Origin: Nocardia sp. CDC159
GTDB lineage: Bacteria > Actinomycetota > Actinomycetes > Mycobacteriales > Mycobacteriaceae
Assembly: GCF_023740735.1 (NCBI RefSeq)
Contig: NZ_JAMRXH010000021.1
Coordinates: 1 to 64,000, forward strand
DNA: 64,000 nucleotides
Direction of reading: 5' to 3'
Shown here: piece after piece, positions 8,674 to 16,696 of the stretch
Layout of the letters: every line of letters starts with the position of its first letter
How positions within the stretch are numbered: the stretch's first letter is position 1
Translations under genes and position numbers: made by a program
Notes under the pieces: generated by a model
Seen by the model: the letters and a program-made list of their open reading frames with translations, nothing else
Database searches by the model: none
Told to the model about the DNA's origin: nothing

Positions 8674-9014
8674 GCCTCGACCAGATCCTTGGGCAGTCGG
8701 CCCCGGGCCGACACCTTGCGGCCGGTCGACTGGGCCCATTCGCGAATCTTGTTGGATTCCGCCTTGCTCAGGCCCGACGCAGAGCCCGAACCCGCGGCCG
8801 CGGCCTTGCGCCCGCGGCGGCCGCCGATGCGGCGGGCGGCGGCGGTGTAGGGATCCAGCGCGGCATAGAACTTGTCGCGGTTCTTCGCGCCCAACTCGAT
8901 TTCGTATTCGACACCGTCGACGGCAAAGTTGATCGTCGGGTTGGGAACGATGTCGGTGTCGATCCGCTCGCCGGTCAAGTCGTCATAGGTTTCCACAATT
9001 GTCTTCTGCGCCAT
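8652..9014 (-). CDS. lsr2: Lsr2 nucleoid-associated protein
   Basis: A 120-residue H-NS-like xenogeneic silencer that bridges AT-rich DNA. The N-terminal oligomerisation domain (MAQKTIVETYDDLTGERID and the VDGVEYEIEL beta hairpin) is followed by a linker of Ala/Gly/Arg and a C-terminal DNA-binding helix pair. The minor-groove RGR loop is intact (VSARGRLPKDLVEAY). Length matches the mycobacterial protein (about 112 aa), with a longer linker (RRGRKAAAAGSGSAS). The ATG at 9014 has only a weak ribosome site. The gene converges on the alpha/beta hydrolase with a 22-base overlap, so the two transcripts are antisense at their ends. Actinomycetes usually carry one or more Lsr2 paralogues. Confidence 0.95.
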   Translation of the reverse strand: MAQKTIVETYDDLTGERIDTDIVPNPTINFAVDGVEYEIELGAKNRDKFYAALDPYTAAARRIGGRRGRKAAAAGSGSASGLSKAESNKIREWAQSTGRKVSARGRLPKDLVEAYREANS

Positions 9015-9534
9015 TCGGCAAGACTAGCATCTCGTCGGCGCGGCATTTCCCAGTCGTTCCCACTCCGTGGGGGCGCCTTTGTTGGCGCAATTCCCGGACG
9101 CGATCGATCGGCTGGCGCCCAGGTCGGACCGGGGAGTCCCGGCCGGGGCGATGCGTGCCGAGGCGAATCATCGCGCGGTTGTCCGTTTCGTCGGCGACCG
9201 AAATACCTCGAGTCCGGCCGACCGCCGCGCCGATCGATTCGGGCGGGTGCCGGGGCGGCGTGCGGGAATGCCCGGCGAGGCCTTTTTGCCGCGTCATGGA
9301 AGTCGGTCGGTCTCCTTTTCCGGCTCGACCAATAGCACATCGAGATGACCAATTGATCACCGCCCGGTCCGGCCGCCCTCAGGTGGCCGGATCGCCGACC
9401 GCGCATTTGACGGATGTCGGCGCTCGATCATACCGCCTGTGCCGCAACGCAATCGAACTCACCCCGATCGAGCAGGTGTCGGCCGGTCGCCGAGGGGTAT
9501 TCGCGCACCACACGATAGAAGGAGGCGCCGTGTC
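9015..9534. other. Non-coding gap between lsr2 and the holin-X operon
   Basis: About 520 bases without a gene I can support. It must contain the divergent promoters of lsr2 and the 9535 operon. A stretch from 9067 to 9348 stays open after a GTG and has moderately GC-rich third positions, but it shows no recognisable motif, has no ribosome site and ends in a Ser/Arg-rich tail, so I do not call it. Confidence 0.5.
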
Positions 9535-9948
9535 ATGACCGACACCCATGATTCCCGGGCCGCGGATTCCCCACCCGTGGCCGAATTGATCGGCAACGCC
9601 ACCGAGCAGTTGAGCCGGTTGGTGCGCGAGGAAATCAGGCTCGCCGCGATCGAGACGCAAAGCAAGGCACAGCGTTTCGGTCTGGGCGCGGGCCTGGCCG
9701 GGGTCGCGGCGATGCTCGCGCTGCTGGGCGCGGGGACGCTGGTGGCCGCGGCGGTACTCGCGCTGGCCCTGGCCCTACCGGCGTGGGCGGCGGCGCTGAT
9801 CGTCGCGGCCGCGCTGTTCGGGATTGCGCTCGTCGCCGCGCTCGCGGGTCGGTCCGGGATGCGCCGGGCCGCACCGCCGATTCCGGAACGGGCCGTCGCC
9901 GATGTCCGCCGCGATATCGAGGTCGTCAAGGAAAGGAGCCACCGGTGA
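9535..9948 (+). CDS. Actinobacterial holin-X/phage holin family protein
   Basis: A 137-residue membrane protein of the actinobacterial Holin-X family. An amphipathic, charged N-terminus (residues 14-42, ELIGNATEQLSRLVREEIRLA) is followed by two long hydrophobic helices (about 50-75 and 80-105) and a basic, charged C-terminus. Despite the family name, nothing here suggests a phage: it is the first gene of a three-gene membrane cassette common in actinobacteria. The ATG at 9535 follows AGAAGGAGGCGCC. The stop overlaps the GTG of the next gene (GTGA). A role in membrane or envelope maintenance is inference. Confidence 0.8.
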   Translation: MTDTHDSRAADSPPVAELIGNATEQLSRLVREEIRLAAIETQSKAQRFGLGAGLAGVAAMLALLGAGTLVAAAVLALALALPAWAAALIVAAALFGIALVAALAGRSGMRRAAPPIPERAVADVRRDIEVVKERSHR

Positions 9949-10196
9949 GCATTCCCTCCGATCCGGACCAACTGCGCCGCGATCGCGATCGGACCCGGGA
10001 GGAACTCGGGCGCACGGTCGAGGCGCTGGCCGAGAAGTTCGATGTGCCGGGCCGGGCGCGCGCCCGCGCGCACCAGCTGCGCGAGCGGGCCGGGGAGGCC
10101 ACGCCGGGTGTGCTCCGGTCCCATCCCGTCCCGGTGGCGGGACTGGGAGTGGCTGTGGCACTTGTGATCTGGCTCATCGTGCGGAGGCGGTCATGA
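9945..10196 (+). CDS. DUF3618 small membrane-anchored protein
   Basis: An 83-residue protein. The highly charged N-terminal helix (DPDQLRRDRDRTREELGRTVEALAEK in outline) is typical of DUF3618, followed by an Ala/Arg-rich segment and a single C-terminal transmembrane helix ending in RRRS. It starts at GTG 9945 inside the stop of the holin-X gene and ends inside the ATG of the DUF4235 gene, so it is translationally coupled on both sides. DUF3618 proteins are usually found beside holin-X and DUF4235 proteins. Function unknown. Confidence 0.8.
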   Translation: MSIPSDPDQLRRDRDRTREELGRTVEALAEKFDVPGRARARAHQLRERAGEATPGVLRSHPVPVAGLGVAVALVIWLIVRRRS

Positions 10197-10453
10197 AGCT
10201 GCTGTACAAGCCGCTGGGCATGCTGGTGAGCGTGCTGGGTGGCCTGCTGGCGTCGATGGTGTTCACCCGGGTATGGCACTGGGTCGCCGGTGAGGACAGT
10301 GCGCCGAGCGCGACCTCGAGGGACTACGGCTGGGGCGAGGTGCTCGCGGCCGCGGCGCTGCAGGGCGCGATCTTCGGCCTGGTGAAGGCGGCGGTGGACC
10401 GAGCCGGTGCCACCGGATTCCGCAGCGTCACCGGAATCTGGCCCACGCAATAG
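10193..10453 (+). CDS. DUF4235 small membrane protein
   Basis: An 86-residue protein with two hydrophobic helices (about 9-26 and 49-68), separated by the WHWVAGEDSAPSATSRDYGW loop, and a conserved VDRAGATGFRSVTGIWP tail characteristic of DUF4235. It begins at ATG 10193, overlapping the DUF3618 stop (ATGA). It completes the holin-X/DUF3618/DUF4235 triad, which I take to be one operon and probably one membrane complex. No enzymatic motif is visible. Confidence 0.8.
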   Translation: MKLLYKPLGMLVSVLGGLLASMVFTRVWHWVAGEDSAPSATSRDYGWGEVLAAAALQGAIFGLVKAAVDRAGATGFRSVTGIWPTQ

Positions 10454-10474
10454 CCGCATTTGTGCACATTGTCT

Positions 10475-10489
10475 GATACATGCTGTATC
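10475..10489. promoter_or_regulatory. 15-bp inverted repeat upstream of the lipase gene
   Basis: GATACA-TGC-TGTATC forms perfect 6-bp arms around a 3-base spacer in an AT-richer patch about 115 bases before the lipase start and 20 bases after the DUF4235 stop. The size and symmetry suit a dimeric repressor operator (TetR or MarR type). It is too short to be a convincing terminator. Confidence 0.4.
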
Positions 10490-10603
10490 GGCTCGGTGAA
10501 ACTGCAGCTACCGCGCCGCTTCCAACTGGTGTGTTGTGGATCCCACACAGGGAGGTGTGCTGGCTCACAATGGCCGCCGCCTCCGCACCGGTAGGGAGAG
10601 TCG

Positions 10604-11887
10604 ATGTTTGCACGTCTCGAGCGGGCCGCGGTCCTGGCCCTGGGCGCCTGCTTGCTGGTCGCGACGGCGACCACCGCCTGGGCGGATCCCGATCCGCAAC
10701 CGCCGCTGCCGATTCCCAGTGAGCGGCAGATCCTTCCGGCGGTGATCCCGCTGACGCCCCCGGACCGCGACCCGTGGTACGACGACCCCGCCGACCTGGC
10801 CGAGTTGAACAACGGAGATATCGTGCGTGCGCGGGATGTGCAGTCCTATGTGCTGGGCATCCCCTTCCCGGTGCACACCCGGCAGATCCTGTATCGCACC
10901 ACGGATGCGCACGACGCCCCGATCGTGACGGCGACCACCGTGCTGGTGCCCGGCATTCCGTGGCTGGGCAGCCCGCGCCCGCTGGTGTCGTATCAGGAGG
11001 CGATCGACAGCACGGCGTCCATCTGCAACCCCTCCTACACGCTGCGCGCGGGCTTGTTCAAGGAGATCGCGCTGACCCAGTACTTCCTGGAACAGGGGAT
11101 GGCGGTGGCGATTCCGGACTTCAACGGCAAACGCAACGCCTGGCTGAGCTCCTCGGAGGGGCGGATGGTGCTCGACGGCATCCGCGCCGCGCAGCGCGAT
11201 CCCGCACTGGGCCTTCGAGATTCGGGCGTGGGTCTGTACGGCTACTCCGGCGGCGGCAACGCCTCGGCCTCGGCGGCCGAGTTGCATGCCTCCTACGCGC
11301 CGGAGCTGCGCATCCTCGGCTCCGCACAGGGCGGGGTCGCGGCGGACAAGGCGGCGCTGTTCGCCGGATTACAGGGCCCCACCACGTTTTACAACGTCTC
11401 CGCGCAGTGGGCCCTGTGGGCGATCGTGGCCGGACTCACCAAGGACTACCCGGACATACTGAAGGTGGACGAGCTGCTCACCCCCGAGGGCATCGCGCAC
11501 CTGCGGAACATGGACGGCCGCTGCGTCTACAGCGAGGTGGTCACCGGCCTGACCGGACCGCCGCTGACGAAGTACCTGAAGGACCCGAATGTGCTGCAGC
11601 GCCCCGAGATCCAGCAGCTGCTGCACGACATCAGCTTCGGCAGTCCCGAGCGCAGGCCCGACATCCCGATCTTCATGTGGCATTCGATGACCGATCAGCT
11701 CATTCCCATGAACGGCATCCTGCCGGTCGAGCAGGCCTATTGCCGATCGGGTGTGAATCTGCGCTGGTTCACCATTCCCGCCAGCGAGCACCTCTCCGCG
11801 GATGTGGCGGTCTGGCCCGCGGCCACCGCGTGGCTCAGCTGGGTGCTGCGCGGGGGCGATCCGGGGCCGGTGCTCTGCCAGCCCTAG
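10604..11887 (+). CDS. Secretory lipase (LIP family)
   Basis: A 427-residue exported lipase/esterase of the LIP family (known from Candida secretory lipases and common in Nocardia and Rhodococcus). A signal peptide covers residues 1-27, with likely cleavage after AWA. The nucleophile elbow is GYSGGG with Ser215; the acidic residue lies in HSMTDQLIP and the histidine in PASEHLS near the C-terminus, so the triad is complete. Cysteines (CNPS, GRCVYS, AYCRS, VLCQP) are consistent with disulphides outside the cell. It likely releases fatty acids from acylglycerols. Its stop overlaps the stop of the convergent YhgE/Pip gene by 4 bases. A small inverted repeat upstream may be its operator. Confidence 0.9.
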   Translation: MFARLERAAVLALGACLLVATATTAWADPDPQPPLPIPSERQILPAVIPLTPPDRDPWYDDPADLAELNNGDIVRARDVQSYVLGIPFPVHTRQILYRTTDAHDAPIVTATTVLVPGIPWLGSPRPLVSYQEAIDSTASICNPSYTLRAGLFKEIALTQYFLEQGMAVAIPDFNGKRNAWLSSSEGRMVLDGIRAAQRDPALGLRDSGVGLYGYSGGGNASASAAELHASYAPELRILGSAQGGVAADKAALFAGLQGPTTFYNVSAQWALWAIVAGLTKDYPDILKVDELLTPEGIAHLRNMDGRCVYSEVVTGLTGPPLTKYLKDPNVLQRPEIQQLLHDISFGSPERRPDIPIFMWHSMTDQLIPMNGILPVEQAYCRSGVNLRWFTIPASEHLSADVAVWPAATAWLSWVLRGGDPGPVLCQP

Positions 11888-13824
11888 GTTTCGATCCGCG
11901 GATGCAGCCGGGCCACGGTCCAGACGCGCTGGCGGCGCACCACCAGGGCCGTGGCCCCGACGAACACCAGCAGGAATCCGGCCAGCACCAGCACATCGCG
12001 CACGAGATTGGTGGTGAGCCCACCCGAGATGCCGACGCGCAGGGCGTCCACCAGATAGGTCATCGGCAGGATTGGATGCACGGCGCGGAACGGGGCGGGG
12101 GTGGTCTCGATCGGATACAGGCCGCCGCAGGCGGTGAGCTGCACGATGAGCAGCACCAGCGACAGCGCCTCGCCGATCGCCCCCAGCGAGACGCGCAGGA
12201 AGTGATCGATCGCGACGAAGGCCCCGGCCGCCAGGATCAGCACTCCGGCGACCGCGATCGGATGCACCGGATTCAGGTGCAGGCCGAAATGCACCGCGCC
12301 GTAGAGGATCACGCCGCCGATCGCGGCGATGGCCGCCACCGGCAGCCAGCCCGCGGCCGCCACGGTCAGCGTGCCGACGCGCCCGGCCAGGGCGCGCGGA
12401 TTGAGCGGGCGCAGGAACAGGTAGGCCAGCAGGCCCACCACCCAGATGGCGATGGAGAAGAAGAACGGCGCCAGGCCGCGCCCGTAGACCCCGGCCGGAT
12501 GCAGATTGTCCATACTGATGCCGACGGGTGAGCCGAGCACGTCCGCGGCCTTGGCGGTCTGTTCGGCGCTGGTGTCGGGAATCTTCTGGACCGCGCCGTC
12601 CACCACCCCGGCCAGCTGGGTGGCGCCGTTGTTGAGCTGATCGGCCGCCGTGCGCAGGGTCTGGGCGCCCGATTCGAGCGCGGTGAGCCCGGCGGTGATC
12701 TGCGTTGCGCCCGAACCGATCTGGCGGGTGCTCGACGAGATCGCGCGCAGCGGGCTGTCGCTGCCGGTGAGCGCGGTCTGCACGGGACCGAAGTCGCGCT
12801 GGACCGCGGTGGCCGCGGTGGCGGCCTGGTCGGCCGCGGTCCTGGCGTGCTCGGCGGTGCCCGCCGCTCCGGCCGCGGCGTCGCCGAGGCTGTGCGCGCG
12901 CTGCAGTGCGGTGGCCAGCAGCGGATCCAGCGCCAGCTCCGGATGCACCGCGGCGAACTGCCGCAGCGCCGCGTCGGCGTCGGCGGCGCTCTGCCGGACC
13001 AGGGCGGTGCCGTCTTGGACCACACCCATGGTCTGGCTGGCCGCGGTGGCGGCATTGACGGCCGCCCCGACCGCATTCGGCAGCGCGGTCGCGCCGGAGC
13101 CCGCGAGCGCGTCGATCGCCTGATCGGCGCGGGTGCCCGCATCGGCGAGCCGCTGCAGGCCGTCGGTGATGCCCGCGGCGCCGGCCCGCGCGGCGGTGAT
13201 GCCGTCGGTGAGCGAGACCCCGGTGCGCTGGGCCAGGACGGTGCCGTCGACGAGGGCGTGCGCCCCGATGGCGGCGATGTGCAGCTGCTGTTTCACCTGG
13301 GACAACTCGCCGTAGATGGCCCGCGCGTAGGCGGCGTGGGCGGCGCTGTTGACCTGATCCTGCAGCTCGGACTTGGCGGCCTTGGCGATGATGCCCACGA
13401 CGAAGTTGTTGGCGTCGTCGAGGGTGATGTCCAGGCTCGCGCGTTCGGGGGTGGGCCGCTGGGCGCTGACGAGTTTGGCGCTGAAGTCCGGCGGGACGGT
13501 GATGGTGAAGTAGTAGCGGCCGTGCTCGAGGCCCTCGTGGGCGGCGCGGGCATCGACGAAATGCCACTGGAACGCGCCCGAGGCGCGCAGCTGATCGGTG
13601 AATTGCTTTCCGGCGTCCACCAATTGGCCATTGGCCTCGGCCGGGTGGTCCTGGTTCACCACGGCCACCGGGATCTTGTCGGTGCGGCCGTAGGGATCCC
13701 AGTTCGACCACAGGTACAGCGAGCCGTACAGCAGCGGGATCAGCGCGAGCGCGATCGGGACCAGCGTCCGCAGCGGTCCGCGGAAGCGGCGGAATTCCAA
13801 CAGGGCCAGGCGCACAGCGGTCAC
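11884..13824 (-). CDS. YhgE/Pip-type membrane transporter (ABC-2 family)
   Basis: A 646-residue membrane protein of the YhgE/Pip family, related to ABC-2 exporter permeases. One N-terminal transmembrane helix (about residues 22-42), then a large extracytoplasmic region rich in Ala, Thr and Gln with heptad-like helices (about 170-410), then five to six C-terminal transmembrane helices. The opening (IPLLYGSLYLWSNWDPYGRTDKIPVAVVNQD) is diagnostic. It starts at GTG 13824, 4 bases after the stop of the ABC ATPase gene, so the pair forms one unit. Family members act in export of envelope compounds or serve as phage receptors; the substrate here is unknown. It converges on the lipase gene. Confidence 0.85.
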   Translation of the reverse strand: MTAVRLALLEFRRFRGPLRTLVPIALALIPLLYGSLYLWSNWDPYGRTDKIPVAVVNQDHPAEANGQLVDAGKQFTDQLRASGAFQWHFVDARAAHEGLEHGRYYFTITVPPDFSAKLVSAQRPTPERASLDITLDDANNFVVGIIAKAAKSELQDQVNSAAHAAYARAIYGELSQVKQQLHIAAIGAHALVDGTVLAQRTGVSLTDGITAARAGAAGITDGLQRLADAGTRADQAIDALAGSGATALPNAVGAAVNAATAASQTMGVVQDGTALVRQSAADADAALRQFAAVHPELALDPLLATALQRAHSLGDAAAGAAGTAEHARTAADQAATAATAVQRDFGPVQTALTGSDSPLRAISSSTRQIGSGATQITAGLTALESGAQTLRTAADQLNNGATQLAGVVDGAVQKIPDTSAEQTAKAADVLGSPVGISMDNLHPAGVYGRGLAPFFFSIAIWVVGLLAYLFLRPLNPRALAGRVGTLTVAAAGWLPVAAIAAIGGVILYGAVHFGLHLNPVHPIAVAGVLILAAGAFVAIDHFLRVSLGAIGEALSLVLLIVQLTACGGLYPIETTPAPFRAVHPILPMTYLVDALRVGISGGLTTNLVRDVLVLAGFLLVFVGATALVVRRQRVWTVARLHPRIET

Positions 13825-13828
13825 GGGT

Positions 13829-14506
13829 CTACTCCTTCGCCGCGGTGGTGAGGCGGTCGCGATCGATCGGATGGGCGAGTTCGATCACGGTCGTGGCCTC
13901 CGGATCGAGACCGGGAGGGACCCGGTCGGTGGCGGCGAGCACGGTCAGGCCGTGGCCGGTGAGGGTGTGCAGGGCCGACCACACCGGCGCGGTGGCGACA
14001 TCGTCGAGGACCAGCGCGCCCGGGCGCTCGGCGGCGGCCAGCGCGACCGCGATCACGGTCTGCTCGTCGGGGTGCAGTCGACCGAGCGGAATGTCCTGCG
14101 GTGGCTGAATTTCCAGCAGTTCGAAGGCCGCGGATATTGTCGCGGGGGAGATCCGGGGGCCGCCGAGCAGCAGGCGTTCTCGAATGTGTTCCCGCACCGA
14201 TAGTTCGGCGTCGGGGTACACCGCCGGTTCGGCGCGCGCGACGGCCACCAGCTCGCGCACCCGGGCCGCCTGCTCGGGTATCCGGTGGCCGCCCACGGCC
14301 AGCACCCCGGCCACCAGTCGCATCCGTCCGGCCAGCGCGAGCAGCAGCGAGGTGCGTCCGGAACCGCTCGGGCCGGTCACCACGCCCAGCCGCCCGGCCT
14401 CGACCGCCAGCGACACCCCGTCGAAGGCGCAGCCTTGCGGTCCGCGCGCGGTAATACCCCGGGCCACCACCTCGACGCCCGGGAAATCCAGAGATAACTG
14501 AGCCAC
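13829..14506 (-). CDS. ABC transporter ATPase with altered catalytic motifs
   Basis: A 225-residue ABC-type nucleotide-binding protein, first gene of the pair with the YhgE/Pip permease. The Walker A motif reads GPSGSGRTS, with Arg instead of the invariant Lys. Walker B reads ALVLDDV, with Asp in place of the catalytic Glu. The LSGGQ signature is replaced by a sequence around LHPDEQ. The fold is otherwise recognisable, including a D-loop-like region and the switch area VLAATDR. It may bind nucleotide without efficient hydrolysis, or the family may use a modified mechanism. I place the start at GTG 14506; a TTG at 14539 would add 11 residues. Upstream lie AT-rich inverted arms. Confidence 0.75.
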   Translation of the reverse strand: MAQLSLDFPGVEVVARGITARGPQGCAFDGVSLAVEAGRLGVVTGPSGSGRTSLLLALAGRMRLVAGVLAVGGHRIPEQAARVRELVAVARAEPAVYPDAELSVREHIRERLLLGGPRISPATISAAFELLEIQPPQDIPLGRLHPDEQTVIAVALAAAERPGALVLDDVATAPVWSALHTLTGHGLTVLAATDRVPPGLDPEATTVIELAHPIDRDRLTTAAKE

Positions 14507-14568
14507 GCCCTCGCGGATAGCCAGCCAACCCGTGGTCAAACGGTGACGAGCCAGTCAAGCTGGGCCTT

Positions 14569-14589
14569 AAATAGCCGAGGTGACTATTT
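14569..14589. promoter_or_regulatory. AT-rich inverted repeat in divergent promoter region
   Basis: AAATAG and CTATTT are 6-bp inverted arms with a 9-base spacer, in an unusually AT-rich patch of the 273-base gap between the divergent ABC ATPase and split-barrel protein genes. It could be an operator or overlap a promoter for either gene. Confidence 0.3.
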
Positions 14590-14779
14590 TGTGACCTTCG
14601 CCATAGCCGTTGCCTGGCGGTTGCCGCGGCGATAATCGGGCGCGAGCGCGTGACCAGCGTGGTTGTCAGCGTCGGCGAACGTCTGGAGTATCGAAAGTGG
14701 TTGGCCGCGCCGATGATCCGTCTCGGCCGCCGTTTCGACCCCTGCCGACAAGGCGATCGTCACCGTAAAGGTCGTAGCT

Positions 14780-15343
14780 ATGACAGAAATCATCGATGCC
14801 CACGGCATGGTCCCACCGCAGCCCGGTATGCCCGGGGGTCCCGGCCCCCGCCGGGCGGGCGGTCCGCCCCCGCATCCGCACCATCCTCGGCCCGCCACCC
14901 GGCCGGTGCGGTCGGGACCCGGCGCGCAGTGGTGGAGCGCCAAGACGGTCCTGGTCACCCGCGTCGCCGGTCCCGGGAAACTCGTCACCGCCGCCCGGCT
15001 CGTGGTCCCCATCGGCGACCGGCAGCTGGCCTTCCGCATCTCCTCCCTCGCGCCGGAGGCCGCTCAGCTCGCGCAGGACGGCCGCGTCCTCGTCCAGCCC
15101 GGCGACTGGCACGGCAGTCCGGTGGTCGGCACCCATCAGCGGCAGGGCTGGGCCCAGCTCGTCACCCGGGGCACCCTCATCGACCATGTGGACACCGCGA
15201 TGAGCGCCAAATACGGCTGGCGGCTGTCGCTGGCCCGCTTCGGCCACCATCTGGCCCGCGGCGCGGCCCGGTACGGCGATGTGGTGGTGCTCGTGAATGT
15301 CAATGAGCCCAGCCCCATTCCGCTGCCGCCGTCCGCGCGCTGA
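14780..15343 (+). CDS. PPOX-class split-barrel flavoprotein-like protein
   Basis: A 187-residue protein. The first ~45 residues are Pro/Gly/His-rich and probably disordered. The rest resembles the pyridoxamine-phosphate-oxidase-like split barrel (PPOX class, often F420- or FMN-dependent): strands ARLVVPIGDRQLAFRI, a helix with AQLAQDGRVLVQPGDWHG, a long strand around QGWAQLVTRGTL, and a terminal AKYGWRLSLARFGHHL helix plus YGDVVVLVNV strand, in the family's order. No signal peptide is present. It is likely a cytoplasmic oxidoreductase of unknown substrate. The AraC-type regulator gene follows after 15 bases and may be co-transcribed. The fold assignment is by eye. Confidence 0.6.
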   Translation: MTEIIDAHGMVPPQPGMPGGPGPRRAGGPPPHPHHPRPATRPVRSGPGAQWWSAKTVLVTRVAGPGKLVTAARLVVPIGDRQLAFRISSLAPEAAQLAQDGRVLVQPGDWHGSPVVGTHQRQGWAQLVTRGTLIDHVDTAMSAKYGWRLSLARFGHHLARGAARYGDVVVLVNVNEPSPIPLPPSAR

Positions 15344-15358
15344 TCGGACGCGCGCGGC

Positions 15359-16204
15359 GTGAGCGAACAGCGGCTGCTGGAACTGCGTGGGGTGACGCAG
15401 GTTTCGGCGCGCGATGTGGTGTACTGCCCGCCCGGGCTGGTGGGCGGGACGGGAACGATCCGATGCTTCGGATTCGATGTGTGGGAGCCGCACGTGGTGC
15501 GGCGGCGCAAGATTCCCGGCGGGACCGTGAAGCTCGTCTTCGCCCTGGACGGGGTGTTCGACGGGCGGGCGGTACATCCGACCGCGCTCGTCTCGGGCAT
15601 GTACGACCGCGGGTCGACGGCGACGCATTCCGGCCGGATGTGCAGTGTGCAGGTGCAACTGGGGCCGCTGGCCGCGCGGCGGCTGCTGGGCGTGCCGCTG
15701 CACGAAGTGCGCAACGCGGTGGTGCCGCTGGAGGAAATACTGGGACCGTCGGCTCGGCAGCTGGCCGAGCGCCTGGCAGAGACGCGTGGTTGGCAGCGTC
15801 GGTTCGAACTCGTCGGGGAGTATCTGCGCCGCCTGCCGCGCGCCGAGGCCGACGACACCGTGGTCGCGTCGGTGCGGCGGCTGCGGTCCGGGCGCGACGG
15901 GCTGACAGTCTCCGATCTGGTGACCGAATCCGGCTGGAGCCGAAGGCATTTCAGCCGACGCTTCACCGATCAGGTGGGCCTGTCGCCGCGTGCCTACGCC
16001 TCGCTGCTGCGATTCTCCGCGGCCCTGCGCGAGCTGGTCGCCCCGGTCCCCCCGGAGCTGGGTCGCATGGCGCACGAGCTCGGCTACTACGATCAATCGC
16101 ATCTGATCCGGGATTTCCAGCGCTTCGCGGGTGCTTCGCCGCACGCGCTACTGCGCGAGGCCATGGCCCAATCGTCCAATACCAGCGGTGCGGCGATCGC
16201 ATAG
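15359..16204 (+). CDS. AraC-family transcriptional regulator
   Basis: A 281-residue regulator. The N-terminal ~150 residues form a sensing domain of the AraC_binding_2/DUF6597 type. The C-terminal ~100 residues carry two helix-turn-helix units: VSDLVTESGWSRRHFSRRFTDQVGLSPRAY and LGRMAHELGYYDQSHLIRDFQRFAGASP, the second matching the AraC signature. It starts with GTG at 15359. It lies between the split-barrel flavoprotein and a small membrane protein gene (10-base gap), which are its likely targets. The inducer is unknown. Confidence 0.85.
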   Translation: MSEQRLLELRGVTQVSARDVVYCPPGLVGGTGTIRCFGFDVWEPHVVRRRKIPGGTVKLVFALDGVFDGRAVHPTALVSGMYDRGSTATHSGRMCSVQVQLGPLAARRLLGVPLHEVRNAVVPLEEILGPSARQLAERLAETRGWQRRFELVGEYLRRLPRAEADDTVVASVRRLRSGRDGLTVSDLVTESGWSRRHFSRRFTDQVGLSPRAYASLLRFSAALRELVAPVPPELGRMAHELGYYDQSHLIRDFQRFAGASPHALLREAMAQSSNTSGAAIA

Positions 16205-16214
16205 CGTCGGGCCC

Positions 16215-16595
16215 ATGCCCAGCTCACCGATGTTCGTGCGTATCGCCGCCCTCGGCGTCGGCATTCACGCCCTCAATCACCTTATCGTCCTGTTGATTCC
16301 GCCCGTCGGGATGAATCCCGGCACCGTCTACCATCTGATCGGCGCGCCGGTCTACGCGGCGCTGGTCCTGCCGCTGCTGCGCGGCCGCAACTGGGCCCGC
16401 ATTCTGATCACCGTCCTGCTGGGATTCCAGTTCGTCGGACGCTTCGTCGTGTGGGCGCTGTTTCCCGAGACCGGGGCGCACCTCGCGCTCATCCTCGGCT
16501 GGACGATCTCGATCATTACGCTGACCCTGCTGTGGGCGCCCCGGGCGTCGCGGGCGCACTTCCGCTCCGACGAGCGGGTCGGGACGCCGAGCTGA
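16215..16595 (+). CDS. Small four-helix integral membrane protein
   Basis: A 126-residue hydrophobic protein with four predicted transmembrane helices (about residues 7-26, 38-57, 64-84 and 88-108) and a charged C-terminus. I do not recognise the family with certainty; it resembles small DoxX- or DUF4267-like membrane proteins. It begins 10 bases after the AraC regulator and is probably co-transcribed with it. A perfect 22-bp palindrome 40 bases downstream likely ends this transcript. Confidence 0.65.
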   Translation: MPSSPMFVRIAALGVGIHALNHLIVLLIPPVGMNPGTVYHLIGAPVYAALVLPLLRGRNWARILITVLLGFQFVGRFVVWALFPETGAHLALILGWTISIITLTLLWAPRASRAHFRSDERVGTPS

Positions 16596-16634
16596 TCTCG
16601 AAATGCGTTGTGCTATAGGGGTTTAGCATTACAG

Positions 16635-16656
16635 CGCCGCCCGAATTCGGGCGGCG
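16635..16656. terminator. 22-bp perfect palindrome, likely terminator hairpin
   Basis: CGCCGCCCGAA followed by its exact reverse complement (EcoRI site at the centre), fully symmetric over 22 bases. As RNA it forms a 9-bp GC stem with an AATT loop. It sits 40 bases after the small membrane protein gene and 41 before the next gene's start. There is no T-tract, which is usual for actinobacteria. It could alternatively be a protein-binding palindrome. Confidence 0.55.
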
Positions 16657-16696
16657 TGGCCGCAATCGGCCTTGTCCGGTGCCGCGCGGTGATTCC

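Noticed and set aside
9067..9348. Possible small gene between lsr2 and the holin-X gene
   Set aside because: It has no ribosome site, no motif and an atypical C-terminus, and it is not part of an operon.
9535..10453. Holin-like protein as a sign of a prophage
   Set aside because: The Holin-X/DUF3618/DUF4235 triad is a chromosomal actinobacterial cassette. No phage structural, integrase or lysis gene is near.
11369..13711. A long minus-strand frame overlapping the YhgE/Pip gene
   Set aside because: It is the shifted frame of a gene with clear transmembrane and family signatures, and its composition (Arg/Gly/Ala/Pro) is that of a shadow.
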